Source: Acidobacteriota bacterium
Lineage (GTDB): Bacteria; Acidobacteriota; Blastocatellia; Pyrinomonadales; Pyrinomonadaceae
Assembly (NCBI GenBank): GCA_019639155.1
Contig: JAHBSJ010000004.1
Location: 1 to 64,000, forward strand
Direction: 5' to 3'
DNA length: 64,000 nucleotides
Every line of letters begins with the position of its first letter. The stretch's first letter is position 1. Position numbers and translations under genes: made by a program. The notes below the pieces were generated by a model that had not been told where the DNA came from, did not search any database, and saw nothing but the letters and a program-made list of their open reading frames with translations. This document shows positions 1 through 8,330 of this stretch, piece by piece.

Positions 1-1
1 C

Positions 2-1261
2 TATCGGCTACTCAGCGAGATTGAGGTAACGGGCAATCCCACGAAGGCCTTTGAATACTCCGAACTACTCAAAGCAAATCTGCTAAGAGACAGGATCGAA
101 GGATCGGTGTTGAAGCCCCGTCCTGATCTGTCCGAGGCAGTCCGAAACGAACTGCTCACGACGTCTCGCAACTACATCGATGGAAAAGCAAGTGAGAAGG
201 ATCTAGCCAAGCTGGAAAACAGCATCGTGGACGATAAGCTAACTCGGAACACGCACACTCCGAACTTTTCTGTACAGGACTTAAAACTTCCAGAAGACGT
301 GGCGGTCGTTTCCTACGAATTCACCCCATCAGGTGAACTCCTTGCATTCGTTCTTGAACCAGCAAAGCCTATACGTGCAGTTAAACTTACGGTCAATGAG
401 ATACATGCCTCCAAACTCGCCTCCGAGACACAAACTAAGATAGGGGATCGTATTTTCTTTAAGGTCGATGGGAAAAAACTCTACGACCTGTTGCTGAAAC
501 CATTAAACCTGAAATCAAATCACCTAGTGATCGTCCCAGACAAACTTTTGTGGAGACTACCCTTCCATGCCCTGAGCCCAGACGGGGATAAATATTTAAT
601 CGAAACGAATACGGTTTCCTATTCGCCATCGGTCTATTTGCTAAAGCAACAGCTTTCATCCGAGCCGCCCCGCAGAAAAACTATTCAGATCTTTGCGAAT
701 GACACTTTCAACCGTCAGAAACTAGCCTATGTAAACAGCGAGGCGATGGGTATTGGAAAGTTATTCGGAATTTCACCTCGGCTGAATGCCGCCAAATCGG
801 ATTTCCTCAAATCTTCGGCGGACGCTGACATCCTTCATTTCTCCATGCATGCTCAACTCGATAGCGAAAATCCTCTATCTTCATTTCTTGCCTTTCAGCA
901 GAATGCCGCAGACTCTGGCAGGTTAAGTGTCAATGATCTTCTTTCCATCCGCCTCAAACCAAAAAACTTAGCCTTTCTCGCATCATGTGACACAAGCAAG
1001 GTCCATAACGGCGAAGGCCTGATCAGCATTCCGTGGGCTTTGCTAGGCTCGGGAAGTTCATCAGTAATCTCGTCCCAGTGGGAAGCTAGTGATAGAGCGA
1101 CACAAGATCTCACGGTTGCCTTTTATCGAGAAATTCAAAATGGACAGTCCGCAGGCTCTTCACTTCAGAGAGCTGCCATATCGTTAATAAAGAATAAGTC
1201 AGCGGGCTTTCACGAACCCTTCTATTGGGCATCGTTTACACTTCTGGGTGACTTCCGGTAA
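2..1261 (+). CDS. CHAT-domain (caspase-like) protein, 5' end outside window
   Basis: The frame is open to the left edge with no stop, so the gene starts upstream; a GTG at 107 is only an internal start candidate. The codons before it read like the end of a TPR repeat (AFEYSELLKANLLRDRI), as in TPR-CHAT proteins. Numbered from the GTG, the CHAT hallmarks are the PDKLLWRLPFHAL segment near 144-156, the histidine H248 in HFSMHA and the cysteine C294 in LASCDT, which would form the His-Cys dyad. The C-terminal segment with QWEASDRAT and FYWASFTLLG is also typical. CHAT proteases are caspase relatives often found as effectors in bacterial defence or conflict systems. The gene lies at the outer part of the integrase-linked island and converges with the minus-strand genes to its right. 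Family assignment is firm; target and partner are unknown. Confidence 0.85.
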   Translation, partial: YRLLSEIEVTGNPTKAFEYSELLKANLLRDRIEGSVLKPRPDLSEAVRNELLTTSRNYIDGKASEKDLAKLENSIVDDKLTRNTHTPNFSVQDLKLPEDVAVVSYEFTPSGELLAFVLEPAKPIRAVKLTVNEIHASKLASETQTKIGDRIFFKVDGKKLYDLLLKPLNLKSNHLVIVPDKLLWRLPFHALSPDGDKYLIETNTVSYSPSVYLLKQQLSSEPPRRKTIQIFANDTFNRQKLAYVNSEAMGIGKLFGISPRLNAAKSDFLKSSADADILHFSMHAQLDSENPLSSFLAFQQNAADSGRLSVNDLLSIRLKPKNLAFLASCDTSKVHNGEGLISIPWALLGSGSSSVISSQWEASDRATQDLTVAFYREIQNGQSAGSSLQRAAISLIKNKSAGFHEPFYWASFTLLGDFR

Positions 1262-1318
1262 TCGCTGGACGTGGCGGTTCCGGCCGTCTGTACGACACGG
1301 AGCAAGTGAGGTCCGCGC

Positions 1319-1651
1319 TCAGCAAGAATCGAAAAACCATCGAAGCCCAACTGTCGCGAATTTTTCAACCTCTGGTCTGAATGATGAAGTGAAAGATAAA
1401 TTTCCCCCGACAAGATCACTCACAACTCCGCCAAGCCGGGGCAGATTTCCTAGCTCTGAGTATTCTTCACACACAAGTTCGGCGAGCGGGAGTAGTTGAC
1501 TGTGCCATTCCCCGAGATCCAAGCGATACTTAGCAAGCGCGTGAATCTGGTCCATCACAAGAGCGATAAAGTTTGCCGACCGGGCGTCAATTATTGACTG
1601 CGCTCGATCACCGACACGCCCGTCGTTTTGGGCTTCAGCTAACCAGAGCAA
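1319..1651 (-). CDS. Hypothetical protein overlapping the end of a MerR-like regulator; possible frameshifted continuation
   Basis: A 110-codon frame begins with TTG at 1651 and overlaps the last 17 bases of the gene before it. There is no convincing ribosome-binding site for that TTG. The preceding in-frame stop is only seven codons upstream, so the overlap between the two frames is just over 30 bases. The protein is mostly helical in appearance and has no motif I recognise. It could be a separately translated small gene, or the C-terminal part of the upstream 382-residue protein cut off by a natural or sequencing frameshift; the joined product would be roughly 490 residues. The lack of a start signal favours the second view slightly. 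Confidence 0.45.
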   Translation of the reverse strand: MLWLAEAQNDGRVGDRAQSIIDARSANFIALVMDQIHALAKYRLDLGEWHSQLLPLAELVCEEYSELGNLPRLGGVVSDLVGGNLSFTSSFRPEVEKFATVGLRWFFDSC

Positions 1652-2783
1652 TCTGGGATCTTTCGGATATTAGGGCATTCCAGTTTCTCCTCAGCTTCTT
1701 TAAGCCCTTTTTGAAAGCATTAGCGAACTCCGGGCCCACTTCAGCCAATGCCTGTTCGGTAACCTGACTCATATCCTCGTGAAATTTCTTTGCTGCCTCA
1801 GCCTTTACGTGGTCAATAAGAGGCCCGTGACCGTGTCTACGCAAAGAGATGTCGGCCATAACGAACAAGGTTGCGGCCTGAAGGATCTGCGGTAACACGT
1901 CTGACAACGTAGGGAGTCGCTCGACCTTTGCGTGTTTCATCAGCGTCACGATCATATCGCCCAAGGGCTCGACCGCGGTGCGAACCACGCACAGGTCGCC
2001 TTGAACGTTCCGAAAGTCTTCGTCCGATGCCTCGGCAACGACTCGCTGGAGCGCGTCGACAGACAAATACTTCTGAAAGAACCCCGGTTGTGAAAACAGA
2101 ATATCCAGGCCGTCCGGACGGATTGGCTCAACAACACTTTCGGGATTCTCATCGAAGCCCCGTGTTAGCACGGGCACGATTTCGTTGTTTACGCGATCCT
2201 TCCATACTGCGAGCTGTTTGTTGCCGTCCTCGAACCCAAGATCCTCAAGATCATAGTCCGGATTGAAAAAGATATTCATCGTCGCCTCGACAACTTCCTG
2301 CGGGACTCCAAGAAGGTCGACGAACTTTTCCTTTTTTATCCAATCGTGACTTATATCGCCGATGTAGTCCTCGATAATGCCGTCCTTTCGCTCATAAGGC
2401 TCGACGCGTTCGAGTTTTCCGACAGCCTCCACCTCGAACATTGTTGCTACGCCTTCCAGTGGTTCAAGAAGTGCGGTTCGGACAAGCTCGTGGTGCACGT
2501 CATGGCCAAGCATCCAAAGAGGCAGATAAACGCTCTCGGAATATCCGTAAATTTCAAGCAGCCGATATACCCAGACGGCGCGTTCAACGATCGCCCGCCC
2601 ATCGGTCCATGCACTTTCGCTCCTCCCCTTGCTCTTGCCGAGTCCGACTCCGCGCCGATCGAAATGCGGCAGCAGTCCCTTACTTTTCCAGTCGTTTATC
2701 CGGCGTTCCTTGATGTCCCGGTAACCGAGTCGGTGCAGCTTGCTAATTAGCGCCTTTTGAGTTAATTCAACTTTTTTTCTCAC
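1635..2783 (-). CDS. MerR-like HTH regulator, unknown family
   Basis: The gene starts with GTG at 2783, placed seven bases after a strong AGGAGG (2790-2795 on the minus strand). The N-terminus (residues about 8-75) resembles the MerR-type winged helix, with a recognition-helix region RINDWKSKGLLP followed by a Gly/Arg/Ser-rich stretch and an aromatic segment. The remaining roughly 300 residues are acidic and helical with no motif I know. It is divergent from the LexA-like repressor gene, sharing a 187-bp intergenic region, which suggests joint control of the defence cluster. The end of the gene overlaps a second frame at 1319-1651. DNA binding is inferred from the HTH; ligand or target is unknown. 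Confidence 0.65.
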   Translation of the reverse strand: MRKKVELTQKALISKLHRLGYRDIKERRINDWKSKGLLPHFDRRGVGLGKSKGRSESAWTDGRAIVERAVWVYRLLEIYGYSESVYLPLWMLGHDVHHELVRTALLEPLEGVATMFEVEAVGKLERVEPYERKDGIIEDYIGDISHDWIKKEKFVDLLGVPQEVVEATMNIFFNPDYDLEDLGFEDGNKQLAVWKDRVNNEIVPVLTRGFDENPESVVEPIRPDGLDILFSQPGFFQKYLSVDALQRVVAEASDEDFRNVQGDLCVVRTAVEPLGDMIVTLMKHAKVERLPTLSDVLPQILQAATLFVMADISLRRHGHGPLIDHVKAEAAKKFHEDMSQVTEQALAEVGPEFANAFKKGLKKLRRNWNALISERSQIALVS

Positions 2784-2871
2784 GATCTATCCTCCTCAAA
2801 TGGATTTGTTACCAAACTATCGCGAGCATAACATTCGACTATTTTTGGAAGACCCATCATCAGTGTCAGTT

Positions 2872-2889
2872 GTAAGACGCATGTCGTAC
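2872..2889. promoter_or_regulatory. Candidate operator (imperfect inverted repeat)
   Basis: GTAAGAC and GTCGTAC are inverted with six of seven bases matching around a four-base spacer. The site sits in the shared divergent region, so a repressor bound here could affect both promoters. This is a pattern call only. Confidence 0.3.
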
Positions 2890-2923
2890 AGCCAAACTAC
2901 GCTGACCGAGCGCCGGCCATCGA

Positions 2924-2939
2924 CGTTAATACATTGACG
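2924..2939. promoter_or_regulatory. Candidate repressor operator overlapping the -35 box
   Basis: CGTTAAT and ATTGACG form an inverted repeat matching at six of seven positions around a two-base spacer. The right arm contains the putative -35 element of the LexA-like gene, so binding there would block the promoter. Autoregulation is what LexA-type repressors usually do; the assignment is an inference. Confidence 0.35.
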
Positions 2940-2962
2940 GCGATAATACAGAATTATACACT
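2934..2962 (+). promoter_or_regulatory. Putative sigma-70 promoter, probably giving a leaderless mRNA
   Basis: TTGACG (2934-2939) and TACACT (2957-2962) are separated by 17 bases. A start site about seven bases downstream would fall at or next to the ATG at 2971. No Shine-Dalgarno sequence precedes that ATG, which agrees with leaderless translation. Confidence 0.45.
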
Positions 2963-2970
2963 TAGTATGT

Positions 2971-3612
2971 ATGAAGAACCAGTTGATTACTCTAAGAGAA
3001 GTTGAAGCGTTCAAATACATCAGGAACTCGGTCGTTCACGGCCCGGGCTCGCCGTCGATAAGGGACATCCAAAATGCCCTTGCGTATAGATCGCCGCGCT
3101 CGGCCGCGCTGATTGTGGAAGCTCTGATTGAGAAGGGGTGGATCGAACGTCGAGCCGAAGGCAGTTTACGCATACTTAAGGACCTGGAAGAAGAGTCTAA
3201 CCACGCCCGCACGGTAGACGTGCCTTTGGTCGGAACTGCGGCGTGCGGAACACCATTACTCGCCGAGGAGAACATCGAGGCGATGATCCCGGTTTCTATC
3301 AATCTTGCGCGGCCTGGTTACCGATATTTCTTTCTTCGAGCAAAAGGCAATTCGATGGACCTGGCCGACATTAACGATGGCGATCTCGTTTTGATCCGGC
3401 AGCAACAGACCGCTGAGAACGGCGATATCGTGGTTGCGCTGATCGATAACGAAGCAACAATAAAGGAGTTCAAACGGACATCGACGACGGTGTTGCTCAC
3501 CCCAAGGTCATCCGCAAAGGAACACCTTCCTATCGTTCTGACGAGCGATTTTCAGGTACAAGGTTTGGTCATCACATCGATACCTCTGGACAAAGGCGTT
3601 CAGACGAGTTGA
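2971..3612 (+). CDS. LexA/UmuD-like autocleaving transcriptional repressor (S24 peptidase)
   Basis: The N-terminal ~70 residues form a LexA-like winged helix (SIRDIQNALAYRSPRSA). Residues ~82-205 are an S24 peptidase domain: the cleavage region VGTAACGTPLLAE puts the scissile bond between C92 and G93, S128 lies in GNSMD and K165 in ATIKEF, the Ser-Lys dyad. The Cys-Gly bond resembles UmuD rather than the Ala-Gly bond of standard LexA. Such repressors cut themselves when RecA filaments form on damaged DNA. The gene is the first of a plus-strand cluster, 39 bases ahead of the metallo-beta-lactamase gene, so it probably represses itself and the defence-like genes. Its position in an island argues against it being the chromosomal lexA. 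The family call is firm; the regulated genes are inferred. Confidence 0.88.
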   Translation: MKNQLITLREVEAFKYIRNSVVHGPGSPSIRDIQNALAYRSPRSAALIVEALIEKGWIERRAEGSLRILKDLEEESNHARTVDVPLVGTAACGTPLLAEENIEAMIPVSINLARPGYRYFFLRAKGNSMDLADINDGDLVLIRQQQTAENGDIVVALIDNEATIKEFKRTSTTVLLTPRSSAKEHLPIVLTSDFQVQGLVITSIPLDKGVQTS

Positions 3613-3651
3613 GGCAATGATCGAACAAGCATTCTTAGGAGAATTCTGAAC

Positions 3652-4830
3652 ATGTCAAAGCAAAGGGAAATGGTAACTAACGTGCCTGACCGCGGCTACA
3701 TATTCTGGCCGGTGGGTTCAGGTGACAGCACGACGATCGTCGTCGATGCGGATACCTTCGTGCAGGTCGACCTCCGTCATTTGGCCTGTGTGGACGAAGA
3801 TGATGACGACCCGAGAATGGCCGTGATCGATAAGCTCGAAGAGATCCTTCCTAAGGTCGACGGCAAGCCGTACCTTTCGGTCTTCGTTCTAACGCATCCC
3901 GACGAAGATCATTGCCGCGGCTTCGCGGACCTGCTCGGTCGTGTGACCATTGGCGATCTCTGGCATGCTCCTCGCGTTTTTCGAGAGTTTCCGAGAGATC
4001 TGTGCGAGGATGCGAAAGCTTTTCGCAAAGAAGCCAAACGGCGCGTGGCAAAGATCATCGCGAACGGCGGTACTGCGACGGACGGCGACCGCGTCCGCGT
4101 GATCGGTTACGACGATCTCCTACAGGAGGAGGACTACAAGGGGTTTCCGTCTGATCTGCTCAGCATTCCGGGTTCATCCGTCTCCGAACTAAGTGGCGTC
4201 GAGTGCAGTGACCGATTCAAAGCGTTCATCCATGGCCCGTTCAAGGACGATTGCGAGGGCGAGCGCAACGACACGAGCGTCGCTTTACAGATCTCGTTGT
4301 ATGACGGCGAGGCGACGGCAAAGGCTCTCCTTTTCGGGGACCTGTGCTACGCCCCGATTAAGAGAATTTTCGATTTCAGCGATGCGGCCGATCTCGAGTG
4401 GAACATCCTTCTGGCTGCCCATCATTGCTCGAAATCCGTAATGTACGCCAAAGGTGAGGGTGAGGCTGAGGAGTCGCTAAAGCAGGATATTCTCGACGCA
4501 TTCGAAGCGGCGGCTCAAAGTCCGGGATATATCGTCGCGAGCTCGGCGCCCATTCCGGCTACAAATGACCTGGGCGACAACCCGCCGCATGCAAAGGCGA
4601 AACACCGCTATGAGGAGATCGTCCCCGACAAGTTCCTCTGTACGCAGGAACATCCCAACACCGAGACGCCCGAACCGATCATCTTTTCATTAACCGAAAA
4701 CGGGCTGGCGTATCAGGAGCCTGGGCAGGCTCAGGAGGACCAATCGAACGCGCTCGCCGCCGCTGTAAGCGCCGCCCGCGGTACCGGCACGCCACCTGCG
4801 GATCGGGTTGGATTCGGGAGACATGACTGA
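3652..4830 (+). CDS. Metallo-beta-lactamase-fold hydrolase of the ComEC-like type
   Basis: ATG at 3652 follows AGGAGA (3637-3642). The 392-residue protein carries the MBL metal motif THPDEDH at residues 81-87, a downstream GD at 229-230 and an HH at 257-258, in the arrangement seen in soluble MBL domains related to ComEC. There is no signal peptide or membrane segment, so a cytoplasmic role is likely. The last ~40 residues are Ala/Gln/Gly-rich and look flexible. The stop overlaps the next start (ATG at 4823) by eight bases, which implies translational coupling with the E2-E1-JAMM-patatin fusion. It sits where type II CBASS has its cyclase. Possible roles are making or destroying a signal, or being the conjugation target; none is shown by the sequence. 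Confidence 0.8.
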   Translation: MSKQREMVTNVPDRGYIFWPVGSGDSTTIVVDADTFVQVDLRHLACVDEDDDDPRMAVIDKLEEILPKVDGKPYLSVFVLTHPDEDHCRGFADLLGRVTIGDLWHAPRVFREFPRDLCEDAKAFRKEAKRRVAKIIANGGTATDGDRVRVIGYDDLLQEEDYKGFPSDLLSIPGSSVSELSGVECSDRFKAFIHGPFKDDCEGERNDTSVALQISLYDGEATAKALLFGDLCYAPIKRIFDFSDAADLEWNILLAAHHCSKSVMYAKGEGEAEESLKQDILDAFEAAAQSPGYIVASSAPIPATNDLGDNPPHAKAKHRYEEIVPDKFLCTQEHPNTETPEPIIFSLTENGLAYQEPGQAQEDQSNALAAAVSAARGTGTPPADRVGFGRHD

Positions 4831-7800
4831 CGGTCAAGAACTGGCAATTGAGCAGCTCGAAGAGATCCAGGCAGCCTCGGGCGGGCGGCTTGAGATCGTC
4901 CAAGTCGTAGATCCTCAAGACGGCGTGGAGAACATGCGCGTCGTCATAACCGTCTTCTGCGGGGGTTACGAGAAGGCGGATAGTGGCTTGCCGCTCAAGG
5001 CTCGTGAACGGTTCCTTCTTAACGTGCCGGCGGGTTTCCCATTTGAGTTGCCGGACATCAATACGCCACATGACCGATTTGCCGGTTTCCCGCACGTTCA
5101 ATGGAAAACCAAGTTCTGCCTTTACCAGTCGCCTGCTACCGAGTGGGATTGCAGCGATGGCATGTTCGGTTTTATCAAACGCCTTGACCTGTGGCTCCGC
5201 AGAGGAGCACTCGGGCAATGGGAAACAGAGGGGGAACCGCTGCACCCACCGTTCGCTCTTTCAGGTGTCAAGATCATCGTCATCCCGAAAGCGAACACGC
5301 CTTCGTTCGCGACCATCAACTGGTACGGATATGCGCACGTTAAGAGCGTAACGGGATCTCGGGTCGATGTTCTCGGGTGGTCGCAGGACGCTGACGAAAT
5401 ATCCGACAAGGTCGGGGTTGGAGTGCTTCTATCCGAACCGATGCCTTTTGAGTTCCCGCTTAAGATCTCCGATCTGCTGTCCGAACTTAACGCTCGCGGC
5501 GTTGACCAGTATCGCCTACTGCTTCATGTGTTGATCGCCGCCTTTTCGAACGGTGCGGATGAGCCACTCTACTTTTTTGTTGGAACACCGAGTCGAGGCG
5601 TGAGCGGAACATCAGAGCGGCTCCAGCATTTGACGTGCTGGTATATAGATCCTGAGAAAGTCGCGGAACTCGTCGCACAATATCGGGACAAATACTCTGG
5701 AAAGCTTGATGAGCTGTGCGACGAGGCGGTCGCGTTTATTCTCACATGGGCGGCCGAGGCAGCGTTACGATGGTGCATCGTAAAAGAGGATCGCCCGGAG
5801 ATCGTCACGCGCCGGGACCACGAGGCACCCGTTAGTTGGTTCGGGGGAAAAACAGTGTCACTCTGGGGCTGCGGGGCGTTGGGTGGACATGTCGCAGAAT
5901 TTCTGGTTCGGGCTGGTGTTCAAAAACTCTTCCTTCACGATAGTGGTCTAGTCACCCCTGGGATCCTTGTTCGACAACCGTATGAGGATCTCGACATCGG
6001 CCAAGCCAAAGCTAATGTGTTGCGTCAACGTCTGGAACGCATTCGCCCCGAGGTGGAACTGGAAATAAGCACGGGGAATATTCTTTATGGACCGCTCGAT
6101 GTGGACGATTATTCGCAAGGTGCGGATCTCATCATCGATACGACTGCTTCAGAACCGGTACTCTCAAAGCTTGAGTTAACAAGACGGCAGTCTCGACACA
6201 TCCAGGTCCCGATCGTTTCAATGTCGATCGGGTCTCGTGCCGACAAGGGACTGGTCACCGTTTCCGCCAGTGACTATTCCGGCGGTCCGGCAGATATTAC
6301 CAGACGAGCGAAACTTGACGCATGCAATCGTGAGGGTCTCGTTGATTATGTCGACGAGTTCTGGCCGGCGATCGATGGTCCTCGCAGGAAAATATTTCAA
6401 CCGGAGCCTGGGTGCTCAGAAAGCACCTTTGTCGGCTCCGCGGCTGATGTCACGGCGCTTGCCGCAACAATGCTAAATCGTGCGGCGCAGAACCTGGCCA
6501 GGGCGGAAGGCTCAGCGACTGCTGAACTTATATCCCTGCCTCAGATCGCAACGGCTACTGGACAATTGAACACCGCTCACTTTGAATGGCCGTCAGATCT
6601 GGTCTATCGGGATCCGCATTCTCAGTACGAGATCAGGGTCGGCTTGCCTGCTTGGAGAGAAATGTTCGCGTGGATCAAAAAGAGTCGGCGTCGTGTCGGG
6701 CCAAACCCCGAAACAGGTGGACTCCTCTTCGGCGAACGAGATGATGCCGCCAAAATCATCTGGGTCACGGAGATCCTCGGACCACCACCGGACAGCCACG
6801 CAGCAGCATCTCATTTCGTTTGCGGTGTGGAAGGCACGAGAGAGGCGAATGACGAGAAGACCCGTCGATCGAGAGGTTCCGTGCAGTACGTTGGGATGTG
6901 GCATACGCACCCGAGAGGTTCGCCGAAGTTCAGCGGTACGGATCTGGAAGGCATGAACCAGCTGATGAATGACAGCTCGTTATCCACTCCGAAACCGCTC
7001 TTGCTGATCATAGGGACACCGGAGGCGACACCGAACGTAGCAACGTACGTCTTTAAACGATCGGATTTTGCAGAGATCCAAAAAAGTGGCCGTCAGTCAC
7101 GTCTGGTTGAGAACATGCCGACTCAGACCGCAGAGTCGATGAATCGGATCGGGTTGGCTCTATCGGGTGGCGGTTCAAGGGCCATCGCGTTTCACTTGGG
7201 CTGCCTTCGTGCCTTGTACGATCGCGAGTTGCTGCCGCAACTGGAGGTGATTTCGTCGGTATCGGGCGGCTCGGTCATCTCGGCAATGTACGCATACTCA
7301 AGTGATGACTTTGAGAGCTTTGACAAGCGAGTTCGCGATCTCTTGAGGCGCGGGTTGACCCGCAGCATCCTTCGAAGCTTGTTATTTTCACCCGTAGCTT
7401 TCGCAACGGCCGGAACAAATCTGATCGCCGGCTCCTCTGCTCTCGGGGCTGGCGTTTTGCGCACGGCGGCAAAAGGGTTCCAGTTCGTCGGTGTTGATGG
7501 CGATACAGTCACCGACATTCAGAAAAAGCTTCACGCACCCCTAAAGCGATGGTCGAGCATTACGTCCGCTTTTGAAAAGGCTCTAAAGAACCGCCTGTTC
7601 GGAAAAGCCGTGATCACGGACAAGAGACGCGGTGATCTCGATGTTGTGATCAATGCGTGCGAACTTCGGACAGGTTCCGCGTTTCGCTTCGGCAGCCGCA
7701 GATCGGGCTGCTGGCGCTACGGTATTCTCAGTGAGAACAATATTCCGGTATCCCTTGCTGTCGCCGCATCGGCGGCTTATCCGATTCTGCTGCCCGCGAT

Positions 7801-8308
7801 CGATCGGACCTTTGAATTTCTAAAGAAGGACGGCACATCGGCGAAGCATCGCGTGATTCTCACCGATGGTGGGATCTTCGAAAACTTGGGCGTAACGTGC
7901 CTTGAGCCTAACCGGTCGTCAAAAATCTCATCTCAAACATTCGATCTCGATTACGTGATCTCGTGCGATGCCGGCCAGGGGATCTACGATGACGATGTAT
8001 ATCCCTTTTACTGGACCGGTCGAATGATCCGATCTTTCGAGTCGGTCTATCGGAAAACGACCGACTCAATGCGCTCACGCATGTACGACCATGTAAATTC
8101 GGGACGGCTAAAAGGATTTGTGCTCTCGTATCTGGGCCAAAACGAGGCCGCACTCCCTTACTGCCCCCCGGACCTGATTCGCCGCAGCGAGGTGTATCGA
8201 TATCCTACGGACTTTTCACCGATGTCGGATCGCGACATCGAATTGCTGTCAACGCGAGGGGAACAATTAACGAGAATGCTCATCGGTAGATACTGCCCTG
8301 AGCTATAA
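4823..8308 (+). CDS. E2-like / E1-like (ThiF) / JAMM peptidase / patatin four-domain fusion
   Basis: ATG at 4823 is preceded by GGGAG; a TTG at 4808 would add five residues. Numbered from the ATG: residues ~1-145 are an E2 (ubiquitin-conjugating)-like fold with the likely catalytic C99 in KFCLYQ and a conserved SDGMFGFIKRL helix. Residues ~146-335 are a linker domain with a VGTPSRG motif. Residues ~338-575 are a ThiF/E1 adenylating domain with the nucleotide loop GCGALGG and the likely catalytic C531 in PGCSESTF. Residues ~600-750 are a JAMM/MPN+ peptidase with E638, H694-x-H696, S704 and D707 in perfect JAMM spacing. Residues ~774-1100 are a patatin phospholipase with GGGSR, nucleophile S814 in SVSGGS and D1015 in DGG. 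All catalytic residues look intact. E2-E1 and JAMM parts correspond to Cap2 and Cap3 of type II CBASS; fusion to the lipase is unusual. Probable membrane-degrading effector controlled by protein conjugation. Confidence 0.9.
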   Translation: MTDGQELAIEQLEEIQAASGGRLEIVQVVDPQDGVENMRVVITVFCGGYEKADSGLPLKARERFLLNVPAGFPFELPDINTPHDRFAGFPHVQWKTKFCLYQSPATEWDCSDGMFGFIKRLDLWLRRGALGQWETEGEPLHPPFALSGVKIIVIPKANTPSFATINWYGYAHVKSVTGSRVDVLGWSQDADEISDKVGVGVLLSEPMPFEFPLKISDLLSELNARGVDQYRLLLHVLIAAFSNGADEPLYFFVGTPSRGVSGTSERLQHLTCWYIDPEKVAELVAQYRDKYSGKLDELCDEAVAFILTWAAEAALRWCIVKEDRPEIVTRRDHEAPVSWFGGKTVSLWGCGALGGHVAEFLVRAGVQKLFLHDSGLVTPGILVRQPYEDLDIGQAKANVLRQRLERIRPEVELEISTGNILYGPLDVDDYSQGADLIIDTTASEPVLSKLELTRRQSRHIQVPIVSMSIGSRADKGLVTVSASDYSGGPADITRRAKLDACNREGLVDYVDEFWPAIDGPRRKIFQPEPGCSESTFVGSAADVTALAATMLNRAAQNLARAEGSATAELISLPQIATATGQLNTAHFEWPSDLVYRDPHSQYEIRVGLPAWREMFAWIKKSRRRVGPNPETGGLLFGERDDAAKIIWVTEILGPPPDSHAAASHFVCGVEGTREANDEKTRRSRGSVQYVGMWHTHPRGSPKFSGTDLEGMNQLMNDSSLSTPKPLLLIIGTPEATPNVATYVFKRSDFAEIQKSGRQSRLVENMPTQTAESMNRIGLALSGGGSRAIAFHLGCLRALYDRELLPQLEVISSVSGGSVISAMYAYSSDDFESFDKRVRDLLRRGLTRSILRSLLFSPVAFATAGTNLIAGSSALGAGVLRTAAKGFQFVGVDGDTVTDIQKKLHAPLKRWSSITSAFEKALKNRLFGKAVITDKRRGDLDVVINACELRTGSAFRFGSRRSGCWRYGILSENNIPVSLAVAASAAYPILLPAIDRTFEFLKKDGTSAKHRVILTDGGIFENLGVTCLEPNRSSKISSQTFDLDYVISCDAGQGIYDDDVYPFYWTGRMIRSFESVYRKTTDSMRSRMYDHVNSGRLKGFVLSYLGQNEAALPYCPPDLIRRSEVYRYPTDFSPMSDRDIELLSTRGEQLTRMLIGRYCPEL

Positions 8309-8330
8309 CGACAGGGGGACTCCCAACACT

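Noticed and set aside
4679..5245. Antisense 188-codon frame across the MBL and fusion genes
   Set aside because: Lies opposite two well-supported genes and shows no motif.
3652..8308. Standard type II CBASS operon
   Set aside because: No CD-NTase (cyclase) gene with its Gly-Ser and Asp motifs is in the cluster; the MBL protein is not a cyclase. The similarity is limited to the Cap2/Cap3-like domains.
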